Source: Devosia sp. Root436
GTDB taxonomy: Bacteria; Pseudomonadota; Alphaproteobacteria; Rhizobiales; Devosiaceae
Length of the DNA: 64,000 nt
Reading direction: 5' to 3'
Assembly: GCF_001426345.1 (NCBI RefSeq)
Contig: NZ_LMEM01000016.1
Location: 91,922 to 155,921 of the forward strand
Part shown: positions 55,839-63,881 of the stretch, piece after piece
Layout of the letters: each line of letters begins with the position of its first letter
Numbering within the stretch: position 1 is the stretch's first letter
Made by a program: the position numbers and the translations under genes
The notes under the pieces: generated by a model
The model's database searches: none
Told to the model about the DNA's origin: nothing
What the model saw: the letters and a program-made list of their open reading frames with translations, nothing else

Positions 55839-56614
55839 CGGCCATCAACGTCATTCGGCGGGACGATCGTATCTGGTTCATGACCGATGCAGCGGTCTAC
55901 TCCCAGACCGGCGTTATCGAGGCAATTGAGGACAAGGTCATTCTGCTGCCCGCCATCGGAGCGGCGATAGCCACCCGTGGCCCGTACGAGAATTTCCGCG
56001 TTCTTCAGTACATGCTCAACGCTTCCGGCGACCGGCTGAAATCGTTTGACGATCTGGTGGAACAGCTGCCCGCGATAATCCGGGGCGCGACTGCCCGCTT
56101 CCACCGGGACCGTTTCGAGCTGACGATCGGCGGGTACTCCGGGGCGCGGGAGGGGATGGAAACATACCTATGCTTCAGCCGCAGTGCGCAGGGGCGAATG
56201 CGCGACGGAATGGGCACCATCCCCGAGGCCGTCCCCGTCCGAGTTCCCGACCTTGTCGGTTCACCTATACCGGCGCCGCATCAGTTGGCGGCGGTCGGGA
56301 TTTTCGGCCCGATCTCACCCGAAGAGTTCGATCCCCGCACCGATGGCATGCGCCTGATGGAAGGCCAGCGGCTCTATCGGCACAGCACCGGTGGGTATCA
56401 CATGGTCGGTGGGTACGCCCAGCTAACGACCATCACCAGAGAAGGTTTGACCAGCGAGGTTCTACGCAGCTGGCCGGACCGGATCGGGCACAAGATTGAC
56501 CTATCAAGGGATGCCGAAGGCTTTGTTGGCGAAGTGCGTGCCCAGGCCACCGTCAACGCCTTGAACAGGCAGCAGCGTCGAGCCCTCAAGGCGGCCCGGC
56601 GCCCGCAGAGGTAA
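55835..56614 (+). CDS. Phage-associated protein of unknown function
   Basis: A 259-aa protein. The N-terminus (TAINVIRRDDRIWFMTDAAV, then KVILLPAIGAAIATRGPYEN) resembles a phage protein type found after tail genes in Hyphomicrobiales prophages, possibly with an Ntn-hydrolase-like fold (my inference). The C-terminus is basic (QQRRALKAARRPQR). The ATG at 55835 has GGAGA upstream and overlaps the tape-measure stop. Function is unknown. Confidence 0.65.
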   Translation: MTAINVIRRDDRIWFMTDAAVYSQTGVIEAIEDKVILLPAIGAAIATRGPYENFRVLQYMLNASGDRLKSFDDLVEQLPAIIRGATARFHRDRFELTIGGYSGAREGMETYLCFSRSAQGRMRDGMGTIPEAVPVRVPDLVGSPIPAPHQLAAVGIFGPISPEEFDPRTDGMRLMEGQRLYRHSTGGYHMVGGYAQLTTITREGLTSEVLRSWPDRIGHKIDLSRDAEGFVGEVRAQATVNALNRQQRRALKAARRPQR

Positions 56615-56624
56615 GGAGCCCGAT

Positions 56625-56966
56625 ATGGCGATGCTGAAACCCTGTGCCGATTGCCGGCAGCTGGTCTACGCCGAGGCGATGGTGACGATCACCGCAGTTG
56701 AATACCGCGACCTTCTCAGCCGGCCTGCCCGAGAAGGCGGGTATCTGGGCAAGCCATCCCGTTCGAAACTCGACAATGACACGGAGCTGGCCGCCCACCT
56801 GGTCGAACTGGCGGCAGCGGGCAAAATGTTGCTCACCGATATGCGGAACGCCTGCATCGAACGCTTCGGCGCCGAGCGCGTACCCTCCCGCTCGGCGATC
56901 CACCGATATCTTCAGATGGCGGCCCATAGGGAGCGGATGGCCAGGTTGCGGAGCGACCCGCGATGA
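56625..56966 (+). CDS. Small CxxC / SRSxIHR protein, paralogue 1
   Basis: A 113-aa basic protein. An N-terminal CADC pair is followed by YRDLLSRP, a helical middle (NDTELAAHLVELAAAGKMLL) and a C-terminal RFGAERVPSRSAIHRYLQ motif that looks like a recognition helix, similar in style to Mu Gp27/DUF3486-type proteins. It is probably DNA-binding. The next gene is a paralogue overlapping by 4 bases. Confidence 0.65.
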   Translation: MAMLKPCADCRQLVYAEAMVTITAVEYRDLLSRPAREGGYLGKPSRSKLDNDTELAAHLVELAAAGKMLLTDMRNACIERFGAERVPSRSAIHRYLQMAAHRERMARLRSDPR

Positions 56967-57277
56967 CCGTGCCCGAAAAGTGCCAGCAGTGTGGGCGGCT
57001 TGCCTTTCCAGGGGAGGCGGTGACCATCTCCAGCGACGAGTATCAGGAGCTCCTGGCGTTCCGGAAGGACCGCGAAGCCGCGTACACCCACCACGTGTCC
57101 AAGGTCCGGTTGGCCTCTCGCTCCCGCATCGCCAGAGACCCCGAGCTTGCCCAGTTCATCCTTCAGGCCGCCGAGACGATGCTGATCAAGGAGATCGTTG
57201 CGGCATGCGAAGAACGATTCGGGGTGGAGCGGGCACCGTCGCGGTCATCGATCCACCGCTTCATCCACCAAGCGTAA
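56963..57277 (+). CDS. Small CxxC / SRSxIHR protein, paralogue 2
   Basis: A 104-aa paralogue of the previous gene: CQQC pair, EYQELLAFRK, ARDPELAQFILQAAETMLIK, then RFGVERAPSRSSIHRFIHQ. Start ATGA-overlaps paralogue 1. It is the last gene before the right end of the element (87 bp to the inverted repeat). Possible roles are control of transposition at the right end or a Com/Mom-position function; neither can be proven. Confidence 0.65.
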   Translation: MTVPEKCQQCGRLAFPGEAVTISSDEYQELLAFRKDREAAYTHHVSKVRLASRSRIARDPELAQFILQAAETMLIKEIVAACEERFGVERAPSRSSIHRFIHQA

Positions 57278-57363
57278 GTTCGCGCCCCTTTTTCCCCTGT
57301 CCAATACTGGCATGTGTTGGGCATCACTGGGCATCCCCGGTGAATCCCGGATATCGCCCTACA

Positions 57364-57383
57364 GTCCGGAATATCTATCTACA
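57364..57383 (-). repeat. Right terminal inverted repeat of the element
   Basis: GTCCGGAATATC followed by TATCTACA; its reverse complement begins TGT and matches the left end at 16 of 20 positions. A weaker related site (ATCCCGGATATC) lies about 25 bp inward and may be a second transposase-binding site. Confidence 0.7.
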
Positions 57384-57536
57384 GGTTACAGCGAGTTGGT
57401 TAGCACACTGTTAACATCGACGCGCCGAACAGGTGGAAATCGGTTCGACCTGATAAGTATGATTTTTGACTTGCCACCGCATGCCCGGTTGCGCTTTATG
57501 CCAACAGCCCGCGCCAAGCAGCTGAGGAGCCGTGCC

Positions 57537-58532
57537 ATGAATTTGATCCAGTTTTTCGATGCCAATGGCGAACGGGCGGTCGGCGCCGTCGAGAGCGGCA
57601 TGGCCCGCGTCGTCAATGATGCCAGCAGCGTCTACGAACTGGCAATCACCGCCCTGTCGCGCCATGGCGGGCTTGGCGCCCTGATCGCCGAAAAGGGTCT
57701 CGGGGCCGAGGTGGATCGCGCCGCCATCCTGGCCGAAGGGCGCATGCTGGCCCCGGTCGATCATCCCGATCCGGCCCATCTCTATGTCACCGGCACCGGC
57801 CTCACCCATCTGGGCTCAGCCGCCACGCGCGACGCCATGCACAAAGCCAATGGCGACAAACCGGCAGGCGAGCTGACTGACAGCATGAAGATGTTCCGCA
57901 TGGGCGTGGAAGGCGGAAAACCGGCCGACGGGCGCAAGGGCGTGCAGCCGGAATGGTTCTACAAGGGCAACGGCTATTCCGTGGTCAATCCGGGCCACCC
58001 CATTCCCTCGCCCGGCTTCGCGCTCGATGCGGGCGAGGAACCCGAAATCGCCGGCATTTACGTGATCGACCAGAACGGCCAGCCGCGCCGGCTGGGCTTT
58101 GCGCTGGCCAATGAGTTTTCCGACCATGTGACCGAGCGGGTGAACTATCTCTATCTCGCCCATTCCAAGCTTCGCGCCTGTGCCTTCGGGCCGGAACTGC
58201 GCGTGGGCGACCTGCCCGCCCATATCGAGGGCAAGTCGAGAATCTGGCGCAATGGCAAGGTGTTGTGGGAAAAGCCGTTTCTTTCAGGTGAGGACAATAT
58301 GAGCCACACCATCGCCAATCTGGAATATCACCACTTCAAGTATGACCTGTTCCGCAATCCGGGCGACCTGCATGTGCATATGTTCGGCACGGCGACGCTG
58401 AGCTTTGCCGACGGCATCCAGACACAGCCGGACGATATTTTCGAGATCGAGGAAGCCCAGTTCGGCATGGCGCTACGCAATCCCGTCCGGGTGGAAACCG
58501 AGCACCCAATGATCGTCGGCAACGTCTATTGA
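57537..58532 (+). CDS. AraD1/GguC-type FAH-fold enzyme
   Basis: A 331-aa protein of the AraD1 family (fumarylacetoacetase-like fold) that handles 2-keto-3-deoxy sugar acids such as L-2-keto-3-deoxyarabonate in oxidative pentose pathways; some members are named GguC. The glycine-rich GFALANEFSDHVTER and KSRIWRNGKVLWEKPFLSGE stretches and the C-terminal DIFEIEEAQFGMALRNPVRV are typical. The ATG at 57537 has GAGGAG upstream. It is the first host gene after the transposable element, and an aldo/keto reductase follows 56 bp later. Confidence 0.85.
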   Translation: MNLIQFFDANGERAVGAVESGMARVVNDASSVYELAITALSRHGGLGALIAEKGLGAEVDRAAILAEGRMLAPVDHPDPAHLYVTGTGLTHLGSAATRDAMHKANGDKPAGELTDSMKMFRMGVEGGKPADGRKGVQPEWFYKGNGYSVVNPGHPIPSPGFALDAGEEPEIAGIYVIDQNGQPRRLGFALANEFSDHVTERVNYLYLAHSKLRACAFGPELRVGDLPAHIEGKSRIWRNGKVLWEKPFLSGEDNMSHTIANLEYHHFKYDLFRNPGDLHVHMFGTATLSFADGIQTQPDDIFEIEEAQFGMALRNPVRVETEHPMIVGNVY

Positions 58533-58588
58533 GCTTGAAGCCAGCCAACTAACATGTCAGTTATCCCTCCGCTCGGTGGAGGGATGAC

Positions 58589-59608
58589 ATGACTGCTCGC
58601 AGCTTCGAAAAGCGCCGCATCGGCCGCACCGATCTGGAGGTGACGACGCTGGGGCTCGGCGGCGCTTCGCTGGCCGGTATTTTCTCCGCCGTTCCGGCCG
58701 AGCAGGCGCGCGCCACGGTGGGTCATGCGCTCGATGTCGGCATCAACTATGTCGATACGGCCCCCCAATATGGCCTCGGCCGCTCCGAGCATCTGGTGGG
58801 CGACGCGCTGCGGGAGCGACGCGACGGCGTGGTGCTGTCGAGCAAGGTGGGCCGGCTGCTGCAGCCGGTCGGCGCCGCCGAGCAGGACAAGGGCAACTGG
58901 GTCGATCCCCTGCCCTTCAACCAGCGCTACGATTATTCCTATGACGGGGTGATGCGCTCCTTCGAGGACAGCCAGCAGCGGCTGGGCATCCATCGCATCG
59001 ACATTCTCTATGTCCACGATATCGGCACGGCGACGCACGGCGTCGAGGGCAACAAGCCACTCTGGGCGCAGCTTGCCAATGGCGGCTACAAGGCTTTGCG
59101 CGAATTGCGCGATGCCGGCGTCGTCAAGGCGATCGGGCTGGGCGTCAATGAATGGCAGGTGCTGATGGACGCCTTGGCGCTGGGCGACTGGGACGTCTTC
59201 CTGCTGGCCGGACGCTATACGCTGCTGGAACAGACCTCGCTCACCCCGTTCATGACCAGCTGTATCGAACGCGGCGCCTCCGTGGTCATCGGCGGCCCGT
59301 TCAATTCGGGGATTCTGGTGGGCGGCGACACATTCAACTATGCCAAGGCGCCCGAGGACATCGTGAGCAAGGTCAGGGCCATCGAGGCAGTGTGCCGGGA
59401 GTTCGGCGTGCCGCTGCCCGCCGCGGCCTTGCAATTTCCGCTGACCCACCCGGCCGTGTGCAACGTGCTGCCCGGCCCGCGCTCCCCGGCCGAGCTCGAC
59501 GGCATTCTCGACTGGTGGGACGTCAAGGTGCCCGAGCAATTGTGGACCACGCTGGCGGCCAAGGACCTGCTGGCGCCGGGCACGCCTATTCCCGGCGGAG
59601 AGGCTTGA
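58589..59608 (+). CDS. Aldo/keto reductase, D-threo-aldose 1-dehydrogenase-like
   Basis: A 339-aa AKR of the L-fucose / D-threo-aldose dehydrogenase type. Catalytic residues are placed as expected: Asp and Tyr in YVDTAPQYGLGRSEH, Lys in VVLSSKVGRLL, and His in LYVHDIGTATHG; YVDPLPFNQR-like WVDPLPFNQRYDYSYDGVMR is characteristic of the subgroup. It would oxidise an aldose to a lactone, which fits the adjacent AraD1-type enzyme for downstream keto-deoxy acids. The exact sugar is unknown. Confidence 0.87.
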   Translation: MTARSFEKRRIGRTDLEVTTLGLGGASLAGIFSAVPAEQARATVGHALDVGINYVDTAPQYGLGRSEHLVGDALRERRDGVVLSSKVGRLLQPVGAAEQDKGNWVDPLPFNQRYDYSYDGVMRSFEDSQQRLGIHRIDILYVHDIGTATHGVEGNKPLWAQLANGGYKALRELRDAGVVKAIGLGVNEWQVLMDALALGDWDVFLLAGRYTLLEQTSLTPFMTSCIERGASVVIGGPFNSGILVGGDTFNYAKAPEDIVSKVRAIEAVCREFGVPLPAAALQFPLTHPAVCNVLPGPRSPAELDGILDWWDVKVPEQLWTTLAAKDLLAPGTPIPGGEA

Positions 59609-59633
59609 CGGCAGACTGAATGGCGCTCAATAT
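59605..59633 (+). promoter_or_regulatory. Candidate sigma70-type promoter of the ArsR operon
   Basis: TTGACG (59605-59610) followed after 17 bp by CAATAT (59628-59633) upstream of the ArsR gene. The -10 element abuts the outer arm of the dyad operator, so repressor binding would block it. Confidence 0.4.
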
Positions 59634-59663
59634 AACTGAACGGTTCTAGAACCTCAGAGTTAT
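59632..59663. promoter_or_regulatory. Nested 32-bp dyad operator upstream of ArsR gene
   Basis: A perfect inner palindrome GGTTCTAGAACC (59642-59653) is flanked by GAAC/TCAG spacers and perfect outer arms ATAACT (59632-59637) and AGTTAT (59658-59663). The site ends 4 bases before the ArsR start codon and is almost certainly the ArsR operator. Confidence 0.75.
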
Positions 59664-59667
59664 TGTC

Positions 59668-60021
59668 ATGCCGACGCCAGCCGCCCTCGATGCCACCTTC
59701 CAGGCCCTTGCCGATCCGACGCGACGGGCTATCCTGGCGCGCCTTGCATTGGGAGAGGCCTCGGTGATGGAGCTGGCCGAGCCTTTTGCCATGAGCCAGC
59801 CGGCCATTTCCAAGCATCTGAAAGTGCTTGAAAATGCCGGATTGATCTCGCGCGGCCGCGACGCCCAGCGCCGACCCTGCAAGCTCGAAGCCGGGCCGCT
59901 GGCCGAGGCGACGGGCTGGCTGATCGAATACCGAAAATTCTGGGAAAAGCAGTTTGGCCAGCTCGATGATCTACTCGACGAGTTGAAGAAACTCGAAGCC
60001 ATGGCGGGCAAGAACAATTGA
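59668..60021 (+). CDS. ArsR-family transcriptional regulator
   Basis: A 117-aa winged-HTH repressor: FQALADPTRRAILARLALGE, recognition helix AMSQPAISKHLKVLENAGLI, wing RGRDAQRRPCKLEAGPLAEA, and the C-terminal FWEKQFGQLDDLLDEL typical of ArsR proteins that regulate SRPBCC genes. No metal-binding cysteines of the ArsR/SmtB class are seen. It is followed by an SRPBCC gene after 10 bases and preceded by a strong dyad. Confidence 0.9.
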   Translation: MPTPAALDATFQALADPTRRAILARLALGEASVMELAEPFAMSQPAISKHLKVLENAGLISRGRDAQRRPCKLEAGPLAEATGWLIEYRKFWEKQFGQLDDLLDELKKLEAMAGKNN

Positions 60022-60031
60022 GGAGAGCGAC

Positions 60032-60529
60032 ATGGCCTTTGGCGGCCCCCTGACCGTAACCACGCCTGAAGACACGCGGATCGTGATCACCAGGCAGTTT
60101 GACGCGCCGCGGCACCTGGTCTTCGCCTGCTACACCCAGCCGGCATTGATCCGCCGCTGGCTCAACGGCGCCGAAGGCTGGGTGATGACGGTGTGCGAAT
60201 TCGACGCCAGGGTGGGCGGCAAATACCGCTACGAGTGGAAGGCGCCCAGTGGTTATGTGATGGGCATGGGTGGCGTGGTCAGGGAAATCGAACCGGTTGA
60301 ACGGCTGGTGAGCGCCGAAGTGTTCGACGATGACTGGACCGGCGGCGAGACGGTGTCGACGCTTATCTTCGAGGAAGAAAGCGGACGGACGACGCTAGTC
60401 AATACGCTCAACTATTCGTCGAAAGAGGCCCGCGACGGGGCCTTGGCGACGCCGATGGCCGATGGCATGGAGTTTGGGTACAGCAAGCTGGACAAGGTGC
60501 TGGCGGAACTGGGAAAGGGACAGGAATGA
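60032..60529 (+). CDS. SRPBCC / AHSA1-domain protein
   Basis: A 165-aa full-length helix-grip protein: IVITRQFDAPRHLVFACYTQ, WLNGAEGWVMTVCEFDARVG, GGKYRYEWKAPSG, and VSAEVFDDDWTGGETVSTLI. It probably binds a hydrophobic ligand and is coregulated with the ArsR gene. Its stop overlaps the small membrane-protein gene by ATGA. Compared with the shorter SRPBCC protein at 17584 it is complete. Confidence 0.88.
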   Translation: MAFGGPLTVTTPEDTRIVITRQFDAPRHLVFACYTQPALIRRWLNGAEGWVMTVCEFDARVGGKYRYEWKAPSGYVMGMGGVVREIEPVERLVSAEVFDDDWTGGETVSTLIFEEESGRTTLVNTLNYSSKEARDGALATPMADGMEFGYSKLDKVLAELGKGQE

Positions 60530-60708
60530 ACGATCCCCGCATTTCGGCAATCATCTGCGCCACGGTCGCTGCCTGGCTGGGCTACACGATCTTTTTCTCC
60601 GCCGAGGCGCCCAGCACCTTCCTGATGGTGCTGCAGTGGACCTTCTTCACCGTGGCTCTCGCCGGGCTGGGCGCGGCCCTGGGACGATTGGTACGCGGGC
60701 GGCGGTAG
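60526..60708 (+). CDS. Small two-helix membrane protein
   Basis: A 60-aa protein with two hydrophobic segments (ISAIICATVAAWLGYTIFFS and FLMVLQWTFFTVALAGLGAA) and a basic C-terminus (GRLVRGRR). It overlaps the SRPBCC gene by 4 bases, so it is the third gene of the ArsR operon. Function is unknown. Confidence 0.65.
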   Translation: MNDPRISAIICATVAAWLGYTIFFSAEAPSTFLMVLQWTFFTVALAGLGAALGRLVRGRR

Positions 60709-60715
60709 GCTTCAG

Positions 60716-60871
60716 ACGCCTCCAGGCACTCTCCCCATCCGCGTCCAGCGGATTTCCGGGTGAGGGTGCTGCGCCATCCCATGCTTCGATGATTGTGGAT
60801 AGCGCAGGACCCCTCATCCGCCCTTCGGGCACCTTCTCCCTCAAGGGGAGAAGGGGGAGAACTCAAGCGCT
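60716..60871. repeat. Dispersed intergenic repeat
   Basis: This region has the hallmarks of a common rhizobial-type extragenic repeat: CCCTCATCCGCCCTTCGGGC, CACCTTCTCCCTCAAGGGG and AGAAGGGGGAG, with inner CCCTTCGGGC-type and CTCCCTCAAGGGGAG hairpins, plus a leading CTCTCCCCATCCGCGTCCAG segment. No gene is present between the small membrane protein and the DUF2237 gene. Confidence 0.55.
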
Positions 60872-60915
60872 GGAGGTAAAGCATCCCCTGGGGCAGCCTG
60901 GCGGTTTAACTAATC

Positions 60916-61311
60916 TCAGTTCAAATCCAGCGCATAGGCCTTGAGCACGTCGAGAGGGATGAGGCCCAGGACGGCCTGGTTGGTCGAGCGGAGGAAGACG
61001 CGCGGGGCCTTGCCCGCCTGGTGCGCCTGCAGCCAGCGCTGGGCGACCAGGCACCAGCGATTGCCGGAGACGAGGCCGGGAAAGGCGAATTGCGGCATGG
61101 GAGTCGAGAGGTCGTTGCCGACCGAAGCCGAATATTCGAGGAAGTCGTCACTCGCCTCGATGCAGACCAGATGCACTGCGGCGCTGTCGGGGCCGGCGGC
61201 GCAATAGCCGGTGCGGAAGAAGCCGGTCAACGGATCGCTGGAACAGGGGCCGAGCGGTTCGCCGAGCACGTTGCGCTCGGCCGGCCCCTCGAAGCGCCCA
61301 TGCACGTTCAA
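60916..61311 (-). CDS. DUF2237-family protein
   Basis: A 131-aa protein with the complete DUF2237 pattern: NVLGEPLGPCSSDPLTGFFR, YCAAGPDSAAVHLVCIEASD, FLEYSASVGNDLSTPMPQF, FPGLVSGNRWCLVAQRWLQA and GKAPRVFLRSTNQ. Four cysteines are conserved in the family. No function is established. Its ATG overlaps the cckA stop by 4 bases, so it is cotranscribed with the kinase gene. Confidence 0.92.
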   Translation of the reverse strand: MNVHGRFEGPAERNVLGEPLGPCSSDPLTGFFRTGYCAAGPDSAAVHLVCIEASDDFLEYSASVGNDLSTPMPQFAFPGLVSGNRWCLVAQRWLQAHQAGKAPRVFLRSTNQAVLGLIPLDVLKAYALDLN

Positions 61312-63881
61312 TTGACGTCGCTCTTGCCCACCATCTGCAGCACTTCCTTGACCTTGGTGTTGATCTGGTCGAGCGAGTACGGCTTGGGCAGGAATTCGAC
61401 GCTCTGGTCGTCCTCGATATCGCGGCGCACGCTTTCTTCGGCATAGCCGGAAACGAAGATGACCTTGAGGTCGGGCATGCGCTCGCGAATATGTTTCAGC
61501 AGCGTCGGGCCATCCATTTCGGGCATGGCCACGTCTGATATCATCAGGTCGATCTTGAAATCTTCATCTTCAAGGACCCCAAGAGCCTCCTCGCCGCCAT
61601 CGGCCTCGAAAACCTCATAGCCAGTGGCGCGCAAGGCACGGGCCGAAAAGGCACGCACACTCTCCTCGTCATCAACCAGCAATATCCGCTCATGGCCGGT
61701 CAGGTCGCGCACCGGCGCCGCGGCGGCGGCAACCTTGGCGGCCTGTTCGGAGGCGCTGGCGACATGGCGCGGCAGGAAAATCTTGAAGGTGGTACCGACG
61801 CCCACCACCGAGACCGGATAGATATAGCCCTCGGTCTGCTTGACGATGCCGTAGACGGTGGAGAGGCCAAGGCCCGTGCCCTTGCCCAGCTCCTTGGTGG
61901 TGAAGAAGGGCTCGAAAATCTTCTGCAGCACTTCGGCACTCATGCCAGTGCCGGTATCCTGCACGTCGATCAGCACATAATCGGCCGGCAGCATGCCCTC
62001 GAAGTTCAGCCGCTCGGCTTCGGAGCGCTCCACATTTGACGTGCGGATGGTGATGGCGCCGCCATTGGGCATGGCATCGCGGGCATTGACGACCAGATTG
62101 ATGATGACCTGTTCGAGCTGCACCACATCGGCGCGCACCGGCCAGATATTGCGGCCATGCTCGACGCCGAGCGTGTTCTTCTCGCCGATCATGCGCTTGA
62201 GCAGCACGGTGAGGTCGTCGACGATCAGCGGCAGTTCCAGCACCTGCGGCCGCAGCGTCTGGCGGCGCGAGAAGGCCAGCAGCTGACGGGTGAGGCCGGC
62301 GGCGCGATTGGCATTCTGCTTGATCTGCATCAGCTCGCTGAAGCTGGGATCGCCCGGCTTGTGCTTGAGCAGCAGCAGGTCGGAAAAGCCGATAATTGCG
62401 GTGAGCAGATTGTTGAAATCATGCGCCACGCCGCCGGCAAGCTGGCCGACTGCCTGCATTTTCTGGCTCTGGGCGAACTGGGCTTCGAGCTTGCGCTGGT
62501 CGGTCATGTCGAGGGCATAGACATTGACCTGCTCGGGTGAGCCGGCACTCATTTCCGAGGAGGAGAGATAGAGCCGCACGGCATGATCGCCCTCGGCGCT
62601 GAGCAGCGCATCGACCGGCTCGACCTCGGAGCGGTGGGCGGCAGCGTCGGCGATGGCCCGGGCGAATTTCTCGCGGCTGCCCTCGCCGATCAGGTCGCTC
62701 AGGGGCTGCATTTCGAGGCTCTTTTCCTCGCCCGACCATTTGAAGATGCGTCCGAACGGGGCGTTGGTGCGGATAATGCGCCCTTCCGCGTCGAGCGTGG
62801 CGATGGCGAAGGGGGTATCGTTGAAGAAGCGCGAGAAGCGCACTTCGGCAGCGCGCAGGGCCTCTTCGGTGTCGGGCGCCTTGGACTTGTCGAGGACCAG
62901 CGTGCGCGTCTCGCCCAGTTCGCCATCGGCGAGGCGCGCCGCGCGATGCAGCAGGCGCACCGGAAAGCTGGTGCCATTGCGGCGCACCAGATCGATATCG
63001 ATGATCTCGGTGCCGATCTCGCCATCGCCGCGCCCGCGCATCAGCAGGGTCGCCCCATCGCCGCGCACCAGGTCGGAAAGGCCCAGATGGCCCGAATTGA
63101 ACTCGGCCAGGTCGTAGCCGAGCCAGTCTGTCAGGGTCGAATTGAGATACTGGATGCGGCCATGCGCGTCGGCGGAGAAGAAGCCGGCCGGCGAATGATC
63201 GAGATAGTCGATGGCGCGCTGCAGGTCGCGGAAGGCGCTTTCGTTGTTGTCGCGGTCGCGGGTGATGTCTTCCACCGACCAGATGGCCAGCGGCCTGCTG
63301 GTCTCGTCGGATTCCGGGAGCGGCCGCACGCTGACGCGATACCAGAACGGCTTGGCGCTATCGCCCAGCGAGCCGCCCAAGCCGCCGACGATGCGGATAT
63401 CCTCCACTGCGGCCCGCCCATCCTTGGCGGCGCGCGACAGCCGATAGATGGCCTCGCTGGCATCGGACTGGCCGGCGAAGAGGCGCGGTATGCCGACCGG
63501 CACGCCATTGGTCACCGCGCCCGAAAAGCTGCCGTAATGCGCGTTTACATAGGAAATCTTGCCGTCTCGGTCGGACACCACGGCGCCAAAGGGCAGGCTG
63601 TCGACCACGGCATTGGAAACGGTGCGCCGCTCCTCGCCATTGGCGAAGCGGAACAGGCCCGCCGCCAGCCCGAACAGGCAGAATACGCCCACCACGGCCA
63701 GCACGCCGACAAAGGTCATGATCAGATCGGCCGGGATCCGGTCGCTGAACAGGGCGAAGCCAACCGCTATGGCGATCAGCACCAGGCCAAGCACGACGAC
63801 GCGCCACAAACCGGCCCCGCCCCGGCCCGCCGTCACGAGCGGATCGGGATAACTGTCCTCGCCTGTTGGCGTCGATGCCAT
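61308..63881 (-). CDS. cckA: CckA-like hybrid sensor histidine kinase
   Basis: An 857-aa hybrid kinase: two N-terminal transmembrane helices (residues ~26-75), several PAS-like domains (roughly 85-460), an HisKA domain with the H-box [16 protein letters not shown] (His487), an HATPase domain with N ([11 protein letters not shown]), G1 (DTGTGM) and G2 ([13 protein letters not shown]) boxes, and a C-terminal receiver domain with phosphoacceptor Asp783 in [11 protein letters not shown]. CckA signals through ChpT to CtrA to control the alphaproteobacterial cell cycle. The domain order and H-box sequence are the CckA type. The gene is followed directly by DUF2237. The 119 bp upstream to the window end contain no gene and finish in a G run. 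Confidence 0.93.
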   Translation of the reverse strand: MASTPTGEDSYPDPLVTAGRGGAGLWRVVVLGLVLIAIAVGFALFSDRIPADLIMTFVGVLAVVGVFCLFGLAAGLFRFANGEERRTVSNAVVDSLPFGAVVSDRDGKISYVNAHYGSFSGAVTNGVPVGIPRLFAGQSDASEAIYRLSRAAKDGRAAVEDIRIVGGLGGSLGDSAKPFWYRVSVRPLPESDETSRPLAIWSVEDITRDRDNNESAFRDLQRAIDYLDHSPAGFFSADAHGRIQYLNSTLTDWLGYDLAEFNSGHLGLSDLVRGDGATLLMRGRGDGEIGTEIIDIDLVRRNGTSFPVRLLHRAARLADGELGETRTLVLDKSKAPDTEEALRAAEVRFSRFFNDTPFAIATLDAEGRIIRTNAPFGRIFKWSGEEKSLEMQPLSDLIGEGSREKFARAIADAAAHRSEVEPVDALLSAEGDHAVRLYLSSSEMSAGSPEQVNVYALDMTDQRKLEAQFAQSQKMQAVGQLAGGVAHDFNNLLTAIIGFSDLLLLKHKPGDPSFSELMQIKQNANRAAGLTRQLLAFSRRQTLRPQVLELPLIVDDLTVLLKRMIGEKNTLGVEHGRNIWPVRADVVQLEQVIINLVVNARDAMPNGGAITIRTSNVERSEAERLNFEGMLPADYVLIDVQDTGTGMSAEVLQKIFEPFFTTKELGKGTGLGLSTVYGIVKQTEGYIYPVSVVGVGTTFKIFLPRHVASASEQAAKVAAAAAPVRDLTGHERILLVDDEESVRAFSARALRATGYEVFEADGGEEALGVLEDEDFKIDLMISDVAMPEMDGPTLLKHIRERMPDLKVIFVSGYAEESVRRDIEDDQSVEFLPKPYSLDQINTKVKEVLQMVGKSDVN

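Larger units (their letters stand above)
42875..57383. mobile_element. Compact Mu-type transposable element / cryptic prophage (~14.5 kb)
   Basis: Bounded by imperfect 20-bp inverted repeats starting TGT and ending ACA. The left half has the classical order of a transposable phage: CI-like repressor divergent from a small Ner-position gene, MuA-like transposase, MuB-like ATPase, GemA/gp16 homologue and Mor-like genes. The right half keeps only fragments of morphogenesis: a scaffold-like repeat protein, a tail-assembly-chaperone-like protein, a short tape-measure protein and a few small genes. No terminase, portal, capsid, tail sheath/tube or lysis gene is present. A three-gene minus-strand cargo operon is embedded. 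No 5-bp target duplication is visible (ATTGG on the left, GGTTA on the right). Confidence 0.85.

Noticed and set aside
57330..57350. GGGCATC repeated twice near the right end as a regulatory repeat
   Set aside because: Two 7-bp copies only; too short to separate from chance.
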